Positions 50,239-58,899 of a stretch of DNA of 64,000 nt are shown here, piece after piece. The first letter of the stretch is position 1; each line of letters starts with the position of its first letter. The notes below the pieces were generated by a model. It was not told the DNA's origin, searched no databases, and saw nothing but the letters and a program-made list of their open reading frames with translations. Location: contig CAJTSH010000013.1 in assembly GCA_910578885.1 (NCBI GenBank), positions 1 to 64,000 of the forward strand. The letters run 5' to 3'. This stretch comes from an uncultured Lachnospiraceae bacterium. Its GTDB lineage: Bacteria > Bacillota > Clostridia > Lachnospirales > Lachnospiraceae. A program made the position numbers and the translations under genes.

Positions 50239-50895
50239 CTATGTAAATATACTTTCCCTCGTTCCCCTAAATCCTTTTATTAAAGCATATTTAACCGTTT
50301 CATCATCTTTAAAAACTTCCATCCATGTTGAAAAAAATCCCGTATTTTGTGCCAAACATATCATCAAATCTAAATATATTTCCTTTTCATCGCATTCTTT
50401 CATCCTAACCCAGCCATCTTTACTGATTAACGCATTGTTATAGGCTTCATTTCTTTCCATAAATCTACGGTCCTTTTCTCTTGGAGACGGTATGTTTCCC
50501 AAATTGACAAGAGCAAATAGATTTTCTGCGGACTTAGAGTATACTGTATCCTTGCCTGCCAAAAACTCTAAATTTATTTGTGGAATTCCATTACTATAAG
50601 TATATGGATGGAACGTATCATCTTCGTCTGGCCACAAACATTGCCCCTTTTCTCCCTTTTTTATTTTAGTACTTTTTCTTGTGTTACAATATTTACACGA
50701 CAGAAGCAGATTATCCCAATCTGTCAATGAGCCTCCTTCGGCTTTGGCTTCTATATGCTCCACCTCTGGCACATGCTTAATGGGTAATTCGCAAAAAGAA
50801 CAATAGGTACCTAAACGTTCTTCCAGATATGGTTCTGCCTCCTGATATTTCACAAATTTCTGAGTTGGGGCTTCTCCCTTATTTACTGGACGCAT
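50239..50895 (-). CDS. HNH endonuclease, Septu PtuB-like
   Basis: A 218-residue nuclease. The zinc and catalytic elements are Y-C-S-F-C (C32, C35), V-E-H-I (E46, H47) and S-C-K-Y-C-N-T-R-K (C67, C70, N71), the HNH fold of the TIGR02646/PtuB group. The remainder is a poorly conserved helical region. It starts two bases after the ATPase stop, so both are made together. In Septu systems the ATPase PtuA holds PtuB and releases its DNA cutting on phage infection. Confidence 0.8.
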   Translation of the reverse strand: MRPVNKGEAPTQKFVKYQEAEPYLEERLGTYCSFCELPIKHVPEVEHIEAKAEGGSLTDWDNLLLSCKYCNTRKSTKIKKGEKGQCLWPDEDDTFHPYTYSNGIPQINLEFLAGKDTVYSKSAENLFALVNLGNIPSPREKDRRFMERNEAYNNALISKDGWVRMKECDEKEIYLDLMICLAQNTGFFSTWMEVFKDDETVKYALIKGFRGTRESIFT

Positions 50896-50896
50896 C

Positions 50897-52234
50897 TTAT
50901 CTTTTTACCTCTGCTTTCTTTTCTAAATATTTTTGTTTTATCAACGCACAATATGCAGGATTATCACTATATTCAGCCGACAAAAGATCCATCTGTTCTT
51001 TCAAAGATATAATTTCTTCATCTGATTTACAATTCTTTACAGCTTTAAAGTATGCTTCTGCCGCTTCATACATTTTCACCTTTTTTTCACTGTATTGCGG
51101 AGTTGGAACCTTCATAATATCTTCTGCAATATCCTCAATACTTTGTCCTGAGTACTCTTCATCCATAATATCATCCAGTCCGATAAGTTCTCCCTGTTCC
51201 AATGACTGAATAATAAACGGAGAATGTGTAGCACATACAAACTGTATTTTGGGGAATAATTTTTTTAAAATTCGTACAATACGTTTTTGCCATGTTGGAT
51301 GCAAGCTCAAATCCAATTCATCTATTACAACAACTCCCGGAGTACATTCCAACGTTCTTTTCCCTAAATAGGGATTGAGAATACACATCTTTGTTGCTAT
51401 ATCGGTAACAATTTTAATGACATTTCTATAACCGTCACTCAAGGAGGCGAAACGGATAACCGTACCGTCTGTATTTCGGATTGCAATTTCTCCATATCTC
51501 GAAGAATACACTACCTTTTGCCCCTTCTGCAATTCTTCCTCAAGACTGTATCTGACTGCCTCCATTATGACCTCATAAGCCGGATATGGTTTTCCGTCGT
51601 TTTCCTCTATTGACATGTTAGCTAAAATTTTTATATACTCAAATGCTGATTGACTGCTTCGCTTCTTATCCAGACAACGCTGATATGCATCTGTTCTAGT
51701 CGGTACTTTCTCAAACTCTCTTTCTCTGTTCTCATTCCATAATCTCGCTGAACTTAAATATAATACTAGTGGAAATATCTGCCTTTCATCCGATCCATCA
51801 GCTTTTTCAATTTCCTTTTCCCATTTAAGAACATCCGGCTGCATTGGATTTTTACCTGCAAATTTTGTTCTCCCCCCCTCTTTTTCCACGATTCTGGAAT
51901 ACTGTATTTCCTTTTTATCCCATATCAAATGACAGCTTACCGAGCATGGAAATTGTTGTATAGAAGGTGTCAACGCCGCTACTTTCGAATTCTGCTGAAC
52001 CGTTTTCCGCAATATATCATTATCAGAAATATTATAGACAAATCTGCTTGGAACATATTTTTTATATGCTGCCAAATATGCCCCTAACATGACATTCACC
52101 GCTTCTAAGACCGTTGTTTTTCCAGCCGCATTTTTTCCAATCAAAACATTCATATATCTATTTAACTTAAAAGTGCTTTCATCAAACTTTCTATAATTGA
52201 AAAGTGTAATGTCATTTAGATAAAAGTTTTCCAT
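50897..52234 (-). CDS. AAA/ABC-type ATPase, Septu PtuA-like
   Basis: A 445-residue SMC/ABC-like ATPase. Walker A is GKNAAGKTT (33-41), the signature is S-L-S-D-G-Y-R-N, Walker B G-V-V-V-I-D-E-L-D-L-S-L-H-P, and the H-loop C-A-T-H-S-P-F. It has no C-terminal TOPRIM domain, which distinguishes it from OLD nucleases. With the HNH gene directly downstream it has the two-gene Septu layout. No reverse transcriptase or retron RNA is next to it. Confidence 0.83.
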   Translation of the reverse strand: MENFYLNDITLFNYRKFDESTFKLNRYMNVLIGKNAAGKTTVLEAVNVMLGAYLAAYKKYVPSRFVYNISDNDILRKTVQQNSKVAALTPSIQQFPCSVSCHLIWDKKEIQYSRIVEKEGGRTKFAGKNPMQPDVLKWEKEIEKADGSDERQIFPLVLYLSSARLWNENREREFEKVPTRTDAYQRCLDKKRSSQSAFEYIKILANMSIEENDGKPYPAYEVIMEAVRYSLEEELQKGQKVVYSSRYGEIAIRNTDGTVIRFASLSDGYRNVIKIVTDIATKMCILNPYLGKRTLECTPGVVVIDELDLSLHPTWQKRIVRILKKLFPKIQFVCATHSPFIIQSLEQGELIGLDDIMDEEYSGQSIEDIAEDIMKVPTPQYSEKKVKMYEAAEAYFKAVKNCKSDEEIISLKEQMDLLSAEYSDNPAYCALIKQKYLEKKAEVKR

Positions 52235-52305
52235 TTATCCTGTCTCCTCTAATTCACTTTAAATTTTTTCTTAAACACTTTATAATTCTATATTTCCGTC
52301 CCCTC

Positions 52306-53268
52306 TCACTGCTTCATCTGCTCCATAAACAGTTTTTCAATCTGATACTTTGCGTCCTCTCCCAGCAGATGCATCGACTCCAACGGAATATAGCCTCCTG
52401 CCATCGCCTTATGTCCGCCTCCGTTGCCGCAGCCCTTTAAGGCATTCCTCACCAGTGTTCCGGCGTCTATCTCCTTTCTCTCGCTGCGTACCGAGAACTT
52501 GATGCCGTCCGGACGTATCGCATAGACTACGGAAACAGCCACCACATCCAATGACAGAATAAAATCTGAAATAATAGCGATTAAAGCATCCGGACAGTCA
52601 AAAGGAATCGCCGCAAATCCCACCCCGTCATAAACGTGGATATTGTCGATTGCAGCACCATATGCCTTTAAATCCGTAAATTCCATGACATTTCGGTACA
52701 TATCCTGAATCAGCTCCACATCCGCCCGCTTGAACAGATAGGCAAACATCTCCACATCCAGATCCGTAACCCCGCGCAGAAAATCCGCCGTATCCATTTT
52801 GATTCCGTAAGCAAGCGCAGAAGCTGCCTTCGCATCAATCGGCGTATCCGTCTTCTGATAATATTCTGCGATAATCGTGGAGCAGGAACCTACCTGCCTG
52901 ACGTCCTTATAGGCATAGCTGCATTCCGTATAGGTTGGATGATGGTCAATACATGCCACCTCGTTTCCGATAAAGTCCGTCAGATTCGCATTGTATTTCT
53001 GCGAATCTACCATAACAATATAATCCTTTTCCGTCATATCTCCGATTTCTTCTGCCGAAAAGACCTCAATCCCGAATACGTCAAACATTTTTTTCGTACT
53101 CAGCTTTTCCACCTTTCCGTCATAGCAGATTTCAGCGGCAACACCATGCTGCTCTAAAAAATGCTGTAACCCAAATGCACTTGCGATTGCATCCGGGTCC
53201 GGAAAATTATGGGTCTGTATATATGTCTTATGCCCTTTTAATACTTCAACCAGTTCCATTGGATTCAT
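52306..53268 (-). CDS. DHH/DHHA1 phosphoesterase
   Basis: A 320-residue phosphoesterase of the NrnA-like DHH family that degrades short oligonucleotides, pAp or cyclic dinucleotide products. Metal ligands lie in F-P-D-P-D-A (22-27), V-D-S-Q, D-H-H-P-T, and the DHHA1 domain has the substrate motif G-N-G-G-G-H-K-A-M-A-G-G. There are no membrane helices, so it is not the GdpP type. GGAGGG stands before the ATG. Confidence 0.9.
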   Translation of the reverse strand: MNPMELVEVLKGHKTYIQTHNFPDPDAIASAFGLQHFLEQHGVAAEICYDGKVEKLSTKKMFDVFGIEVFSAEEIGDMTEKDYIVMVDSQKYNANLTDFIGNEVACIDHHPTYTECSYAYKDVRQVGSCSTIIAEYYQKTDTPIDAKAASALAYGIKMDTADFLRGVTDLDVEMFAYLFKRADVELIQDMYRNVMEFTDLKAYGAAIDNIHVYDGVGFAAIPFDCPDALIAIISDFILSLDVVAVSVVYAIRPDGIKFSVRSERKEIDAGTLVRNALKGCGNGGGHKAMAGGYIPLESMHLLGEDAKYQIEKLFMEQMKQ

Positions 53269-53319
53269 ACTCTTTCCCTCCGTCTTGTACCTTTCACCTG
53301 TACTTCCTATCTTGCCCTG

Positions 53320-54807
53320 TTATCGTTCTAATTCTTCTAACAGTCTGGTCCGCTTCGTTCCAATCAGAAGCTCTTCTTTATATTTCAAATAGCGCCCGCA
53401 GCCATGCTCAGCCAAATACAACACAGCATTCGTATCTAAAGTAAGCTCCGTAACGAATATCACCATTTCCTGTCCGTTCTCAAATGCCTGCTCCATAAAA
53501 TCAAATGCGTATTCCAAAACCTCTTCCGTTTTATGCTCCGTTTTCTCCAGTCCGGCAGTTTGCGCCGCAAACCCCTTTCTTGCCCATTCAAAACTCTCCT
53601 TAGGACTTAAGTCCTCAGCCGGTACATGCTCTGCCAACTGTTTTAACAGATACCGTTCAAATTCCGCCGTTTCCTTTGTATAAAGTCCGCCTGCCAATTC
53701 CCGCCGAACCTGCGCTTCCTTTTCTGCCAGTAAAAATTCATAGCACTTCTTCGGACTTTCCTCCGCTTCTACCCTGCTTCTGAAATTCTTAAGGAATGCA
53801 AACCAGGCGTCCGCAATATACTTCTCTCCCGCAGTCCTTTTAAAATACCCCGACAGCGCATCCAACAGAAGATTTACCACGCAAAGCCTCTCGTCAAAGC
53901 CCGCAGCGTCAAGCCTAGCGTAAATTTCCGGCGCCACTTCGCCGGAAAGGATATCATGAATTCCATAATCATCCTGATATTTCCGGTAAAGTTCAAAATA
54001 AGAAGCAGCATCCTCTGCCACATCCTCGTGATGAAGATATTCCCGGATCACCGATTCATCCACAGGAATTTTCCGATGCTCATAGACCTTCATCAGACTG
54101 CTCAAGTCCTCCCAGCCTCTCGCCGTCACAAATTTCATACCGTCCACATCCGTTTCTACCCGGTAAAAATTCTTCGGACGCAAGGCAAGATAACTCAAAA
54201 TGGCTCCATGTACCTGATTCTCTTTGGCATACTCCCGCCATACGGAATAATCCGCTTCAATCTGCATGTAACGCACCCGGTCTAAGGTCACCATATCAAA
54301 GTCTCTGACAGATTTGTTATATTCCGGCGGATTCCCCGCAGCTACAATCACCCAGCCTTTTGGTACTGCCTGATTGCCAAAGGTCTTGCACTGTAAAAAC
54401 TGCAGCATTGTCGGCGCAAGAGTCTCCGATACGCAGTTGATTTCATCAATAAAGAGAATCCCCTCCGTTAATCCGCTCTCTTTCCGCTTCCGGTAAATGC
54501 TCGCAATAATCTCACTCATGGTATACTCGGTCACAGAATAAGTTTTTCCGTCATATTCCTCTTCCCTGATAAACGGGAGCCCTACCGCACTCTGCCTTGT
54601 ATGATGGGTAATCGTATATGCCACCAGCCCTATCCGGCATTCTCTTGCAACCTGCTCCATAATCTGCGTCTTGCCGATTCCCGGCGGTCCCATCAGAAGA
54701 ATCGGACGCTGTCTGATTGCGGGAATTACATATTCTCCCATGGTATCCTTGCTCAGATATGCTTCTACTGTATGTTTTATTTCTTCTTTTGCCTGTTTAA
54801 TATTCAC
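53320..54807 (-). CDS. MoxR-like AAA ATPase
   Basis: A 495-residue AAA+ protein. Walker A is G-P-P-G-I-G-K-T, Walker B I-L-F-I-D-E-I-N, and sensor 1 V-A-A-G-N-P-P-E. The C-terminal half is a helical lid with no family name I recognise. MoxR ATPases act as chaperones for the VWA proteins beside them. The start is a GTG at 54807, nine bases after a GGAGG that lies inside the VWA gene; the two genes overlap by 11 bases, so translation is coupled. Confidence 0.85.
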   Translation of the reverse strand: MNIKQAKEEIKHTVEAYLSKDTMGEYVIPAIRQRPILLMGPPGIGKTQIMEQVARECRIGLVAYTITHHTRQSAVGLPFIREEEYDGKTYSVTEYTMSEIIASIYRKRKESGLTEGILFIDEINCVSETLAPTMLQFLQCKTFGNQAVPKGWVIVAAGNPPEYNKSVRDFDMVTLDRVRYMQIEADYSVWREYAKENQVHGAILSYLALRPKNFYRVETDVDGMKFVTARGWEDLSSLMKVYEHRKIPVDESVIREYLHHEDVAEDAASYFELYRKYQDDYGIHDILSGEVAPEIYARLDAAGFDERLCVVNLLLDALSGYFKRTAGEKYIADAWFAFLKNFRSRVEAEESPKKCYEFLLAEKEAQVRRELAGGLYTKETAEFERYLLKQLAEHVPAEDLSPKESFEWARKGFAAQTAGLEKTEHKTEEVLEYAFDFMEQAFENGQEMVIFVTELTLDTNAVLYLAEHGCGRYLKYKEELLIGTKRTRLLEELER

Positions 54808-56161
54808 TTTCAAATTCCTCCGGTTCCAGCTTCACCCGCATTGCCCAAGGCGGAACGCTCTCTTCTTCATACTCTTTTAAAAACAGAAAAGCCGTCTTAT
54901 ATTCCGGGCGTTTCTTTGGATAGATTCCTTTCCCATCCGTAAAATATAATAAACCTCCCAGATTTTTAATCTGCCCTTGGTCTATCAAATTATTTACATA
55001 AGCGAACACCGGGCGGAAATCCGTTCCGCCGCCTCCCGATACCTCAAAATTCTCAAAAAGCTGTGAAAGCTGCTCCTCTGTGGTAATTTCCTCATCCATA
55101 CGCACTTGATTGTCACATTGTATAATCCTGACTTTTGATCTTCGTGAGAAACGGTTTCGCTGCATTAAAATATCAAAAGTTTCTTTCAGGAAATTCTCCA
55201 CCAGCTCCCCGCTGGTGGAATAGCTGGTATCCACCGCAACCACAAATTCCTGTATCTGATAGACTTCTCTGCTCTCCACCGGCTCTACTAACGGCATATT
55301 GCCGTAGAATCGAAGTCCATACGAATAATAGTTTACATCAAATTCATCCGGGTCACAATGCAATTCCTCTCTTGGTACAGAAAATCGCCTTAGAAAATCC
55401 TGATAGCTTCTCCTGCCTCTCCCTGCTTTTATCTGGGCGGCAAAAAGCTCTTCTCCATCCTCCGTCTCTTCTCCCCGCAGCTCCTGCTCCATTTTCGTCT
55501 GTCTGGCTATCCTTTTCCATTTCTCCTTCGACTGCCTCGCAATCTGCTGTTTTACGGCGTCATCCTCACGCTTAGGCCAATATCTGTGATCGTCCGTATA
55601 AAATTCCTTTTCCAGCTCCGTGATATGAAACCGAAACTCCCGGTGTTTTTCATCTCCTGAATTTTTCTCTTCCGGTTTTTCCGCATCCGGCAGCCATGCA
55701 CTCAATTGCCGGTAAACAACCGCCGCTGAAATCCCCTGCCGCTCCTCTTCCATCTTCTGATAGATTTCCTGTCTGATCCAGCTCAAAATCCGGCGCGTAC
55801 ACGGCTTGTCCAGCTTATCTATCGTATATTCTGCCACAATATCACAGGAAAGATTCCAAAGGCGCATCTCGCGCTCCCCCGCCAGCCACAGATGTGAAAA
55901 TACACAATGCAGTATTGTATGCAGATATGCCCGATTCAAAAATCTGCCGTTGCTTTTGAATACACGTATCACCTGTTCCGCAGAATAATGCAGATACATG
56001 CCGTCCGTCCCGAAGGTCTGCAGGCTGCCGTCTGCTTTCGGCGCCAGCGCAGATAATGCCGGCTTTAAATAGCGCAAATCCAGATAGATTTCATTTTGCA
56101 GAAAAGTCAGTATCTTTTCTGACATTTCTTCTTCCCATTCCGATTGAGTTTGTGGATGCAT
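54797..56161 (-). CDS. VWA / metallopeptidase-like (DUF2201-type) protein
   Basis: A 454-residue protein. An N-terminal region contains L-H-T-I-L-H-C-V-F-S-H-L-W, a degenerate zinc-peptidase helix, as in DUF2201. The C-terminal von Willebrand A domain has the metal-binding D-T-S-Y-S-T-S-G (MIDAS) and G-G-G-T-D-F-R-P. No signal peptide, so cytosolic. It is the first gene of a pair with a MoxR ATPase. The start at 56161 follows AAGGAG by five bases. Confidence 0.82.
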   Translation of the reverse strand: MHPQTQSEWEEEMSEKILTFLQNEIYLDLRYLKPALSALAPKADGSLQTFGTDGMYLHYSAEQVIRVFKSNGRFLNRAYLHTILHCVFSHLWLAGEREMRLWNLSCDIVAEYTIDKLDKPCTRRILSWIRQEIYQKMEEERQGISAAVVYRQLSAWLPDAEKPEEKNSGDEKHREFRFHITELEKEFYTDDHRYWPKREDDAVKQQIARQSKEKWKRIARQTKMEQELRGEETEDGEELFAAQIKAGRGRRSYQDFLRRFSVPREELHCDPDEFDVNYYSYGLRFYGNMPLVEPVESREVYQIQEFVVAVDTSYSTSGELVENFLKETFDILMQRNRFSRRSKVRIIQCDNQVRMDEEITTEEQLSQLFENFEVSGGGGTDFRPVFAYVNNLIDQGQIKNLGGLLYFTDGKGIYPKKRPEYKTAFLFLKEYEEESVPPWAMRVKLEPEEFESEY

Positions 56162-56360
56162 GGCTGCTCCTTCCTTTCCCTTTCTTAGATTACGGTGAAC
56201 CGTACCGCCAAACCTTTGTAAGCATTAAGTACAATTTACTATTTTATTAACCATCCTAAAATCACAAATTCCGGCTCACCTACTTTCATTACAGAACTGG
56301 AAAGGCTTTTTGAAACATCTTTTTATGTTATTGGAATGTACGATTGCGATACTTCCCCTT

Positions 56361-56750
56361 CTAATCCTCAATAAAATTAAACACTTCCCGATATCCGGCT
56401 TTTTCAGCCAATGCTTTCAACCCTTCCAATATCTCCTCCTGTGAATAGTTATTCTGCTTCAAAAATTCCTCTCCCTTTTCATTTAGATACTGATAAAAAT
56501 ATACCGCCGCCGTAACTTCCTCTTTATTGCTGTAGTCAATATTCTCCAAAAGGATATTTTCCGCCTCATTCACTTTTCCCTGGTCAATCATATCCCTATA
56601 CTCTTCAAATTTTTTCCCGGAAACGATATATTTATTTTCCTCCGGCAATTCCACCTGTACATATTTCTTCCCTAAGAGGAGCGAAAATAAAATTCTTACC
56701 GCTTCCTTAATCATCCGCATAATATAATCTTTTTCGTCATTATACTGCAT
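56361..56750 (-). CDS. DUF6483 protein
   Basis: A 129-residue helical protein starting M-Q-Y-N-D-E-K-D-Y-I-M-R-M-I-K-E. The region R-I-L-F-S-L-L-L-G-K-K-Y and the following repeats of short helices match DUF6483, a Clostridial family of unknown function. GAGAGG precedes the ATG at 56750; the frame runs on to 56807 without a site. The 199 bases between this gene and the VWA gene hold nothing I can identify. Confidence 0.65.
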   Translation of the reverse strand: MQYNDEKDYIMRMIKEAVRILFSLLLGKKYVQVELPEENKYIVSGKKFEEYRDMIDQGKVNEAENILLENIDYSNKEEVTAAVYFYQYLNEKGEEFLKQNNYSQEEILEGLKALAEKAGYREVFNFIED

Positions 56751-56839
56751 ATCATACCTCTCAATCCTGTTGCAGCTTGTCAAGGATGTATTATCCTTTT
56801 TCATCACTTTTTCTTGGCTAGCTTGAGTTATTCTGTATC

Positions 56840-57499
56840 TTATGCTTTCCTGTCAAAAGCAGGCATATCTCCCAAATAATCCGGCAATTCTGCCAGTTCT
56901 GCACTTTTGTTCTTAACAGAACGATATTCTGACCAATAGATTGAATAAAATTCATTATTTTTCGAAAGTTCTGCAGACGTCATTTCATATCCCCACCCGT
57001 TTCCGAGATTAGATAACACTTTCGCACCCTGACACTCAATTTCTACACCATAGCCGCCACTCGTCAATATCGGGCAGGACAATGCACCGCCGCCTGCCAA
57101 TGCAAACCGTTTTTCTGCAAGGCTGCTTCCTCTGCCGTCAGCCATTTCCAAAAAATCCAGTAATGTCAGTTCTCCTATTCCCTTACATTTAGGATTATTG
57201 TTTTGGTTTCTCATGGCGTTTTTTGCTTGCTGATAAAGCAATTTTCTGTTCGGCGCAACATCAGACAGATATTCAGCCCTCAACTGGAGAACCTGTCTGG
57301 AAATGTATTCTGATTCTGCCTTATTTGTTGACAAAGCTGCTTTCTGTGCCAGTTCTTTTATTTCACTGACAAACTCCGCCTTTGATTTCTGCGGTTTTCC
57401 TGCCGTTGGGATATATGACCAGTTCGGTTCTCCTGTTCCAGTTGTTGCGATTGTTATATTACTTTTAACATTACCGACACCGCCAACTGATATACTCAT
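56840..57499 (-). CDS. Hypothetical protein
   Basis: A 219-residue protein not recognised. The start M-S-I-S-V-G-G-V-G-N-V is Gly/Ser/Val-rich and has no signal peptide. Residues ~45-100 are helical with many Lys, Glu and Asn. A Gly-rich middle contains A-L-A-G-G-G-A-L-S-C-P. It is a confident gene: GGAGG stands eight bases before the ATG. It lies 89 bases before the DUF6483 gene on the same strand and may share its transcript. Confidence 0.55.
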   Translation of the reverse strand: MSISVGGVGNVKSNITIATTGTGEPNWSYIPTAGKPQKSKAEFVSEIKELAQKAALSTNKAESEYISRQVLQLRAEYLSDVAPNRKLLYQQAKNAMRNQNNNPKCKGIGELTLLDFLEMADGRGSSLAEKRFALAGGGALSCPILTSGGYGVEIECQGAKVLSNLGNGWGYEMTSAELSKNNEFYSIYWSEYRSVKNKSAELAELPDYLGDMPAFDRKA

Positions 57500-57595
57500 T
57501 AAAAACGCCTCCTCTGCCGAAAAAATTTTAATAGTCTGAAATCCGTTTCATTGCTTTATATGTTTTATCGGCACATTTCCATGAGGTTCTAATAG

Positions 57596-58648
57596 TTAAA
57601 ATTCATCAAACTCATACCGATTCTTCTGTTCCTTTGCCATCTCGTTCTTGTACTGCATCAAACTTGCAGCTCCCTCCGCCCACTCCATCCGGGTACACGC
57701 AAGGATTGCCTCTGTTACCGCTCCCCCGGATAATAGATTCTGACTGCAAAGAAACTGCAACGAATCCAAATCCTTTTCTTTTGCTCTCAGAACTGCAATT
57801 TTGCCGTCATGGGAACGGATATAATTTTCATACTGCTCTCTTTTTGCCGCAGAAAGCTCTGCAGGATAACGAAGCCTGTTCTCCGCCATCTGCCCAAGTG
57901 TCCGCTCAGACTCGTCCACACACGCCTGAGCGAATATCTTATCATAAGCAGGCAGATCTACCCTGCCCTCCTTGAAACACTGTCTTGCCCGAAACCCTTC
58001 CCCTTCAATATTTCTGCCAAAGAGATGCGCCGGCGCAATCTCATCATAACTCTCATAATATTCCGGGAAGAATACCTTTGCCTCTACGCCATTTTCTCCC
58101 CAAAATTCCACTTCCATATCGTGGGAAATCTGTGCCAGTATCTGCCTGACCGCACTGCGTGCTCCGATTCCGCAACGCACTGACAAGGAATGAAAATCCT
58201 TACAGTTCATAAATGCATCGCTGCCGATAGATTCTAATCCGCTTCCTATCTGAAGTTCCAGAAGTCCGGTACAGTTGTAAAAAACGAGACTCCCGGTCGT
58301 CCTAACCGTATCCGGGAAAACAACCTTCTCAAGGTAGCTGCCGCAAAGTATACGCATTCCATGTTCTTCTTTGGACAAATACCGGGTATCCATTGCATCT
58401 TGCTGCAAGCCGTCAGAAAAACTCTTTGTAAAACTTTCCTGCCCATTCTCTCTTTTTGTCACGCAGCATTCACCTTCGGGAAGGCGTTCCGTTTCTGCAA
58501 AACAATAGGAACCTATTTCCTCCAACGGTAATCCGGCAATCTGTTCCGGCAGCCTTACCTCCGGCGTCTGCCCATATGCCCGCAGCAGTCTTGCACTGTT
58601 TTGCCTGGTCTTCTCCCAGATAAATGTATAGGTTTCTTGCGCTACCAT
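57596..58648 (-). CDS. Leucine-rich-repeat (BspA-like) protein
   Basis: A 350-residue protein with two to four imperfect LRR_5 repeats (L-E-K-V-V-F-P-D-T-V, then L-L-E-L-Q-I-G-S-G-L-E-S-I-G-S-D-A-F) and a helical C-terminal third. There is no signal peptide, so it is probably intracellular, unlike most BspA proteins. I start at 58648 behind GGAGG; another ATG lies at 58663. Similar proteins seem to occur near VWA-MoxR pairs, but the link here is only proximity. Confidence 0.65.
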   Translation of the reverse strand: MVAQETYTFIWEKTRQNSARLLRAYGQTPEVRLPEQIAGLPLEEIGSYCFAETERLPEGECCVTKRENGQESFTKSFSDGLQQDAMDTRYLSKEEHGMRILCGSYLEKVVFPDTVRTTGSLVFYNCTGLLELQIGSGLESIGSDAFMNCKDFHSLSVRCGIGARSAVRQILAQISHDMEVEFWGENGVEAKVFFPEYYESYDEIAPAHLFGRNIEGEGFRARQCFKEGRVDLPAYDKIFAQACVDESERTLGQMAENRLRYPAELSAAKREQYENYIRSHDGKIAVLRAKEKDLDSLQFLCSQNLLSGGAVTEAILACTRMEWAEGAASLMQYKNEMAKEQKNRYEFDEF

Positions 58649-58752
58649 TGTTACCTCCAGCATGTCTTGTCTGTATGCAAAATTTCAGAATCTATTATAG
58701 CAAAGCGCACTGCCTTTCTGCAAGGTATCCAGCCTATTCTTTCCTCTTTAAT

Positions 58753-58783
58753 GTAACGGTTCAGCCTTTTGCTTCACTGTTAC
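58753..58783. repeat. 31-nt palindromic repeat, copy C
   Basis: GTAACGGT and ACTGTTAC form an 8-bp stem with one G-T pair around a loop with AGCCTTTTGC. It lies between the LRR gene start and the terminator of the DUF5057 gene. Confidence 0.55.
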
Positions 58784-58823
58784 TCTTTAATCAAAACAGC
58801 CGTATATCGGCTGCTTTCCTTCG

Positions 58824-58858
58824 AAAAATAATACAGCCCGGTCTTGCGACCGGACTGT
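58824..58858 (-). terminator. Terminator after the DUF5057 gene
   Basis: ACAG-x-CCGGTC and GACCGG-x-CTGT (58833-58858) form a strong stem with loop TTGC. On the minus strand it is followed by ATTATTTTT. It lies 42 bases past the DUF5057 stop. Confidence 0.85.
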
Positions 58859-58899
58859 AATGCAAAAGGAAAATAAAAATTTTCGCTGGAAGCGACACA

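Noticed and set aside
50239..52234. Retron or OLD-family defence system
   Set aside because: No reverse transcriptase or msr/msd-like RNA is adjacent, and the ATPase lacks a TOPRIM domain.
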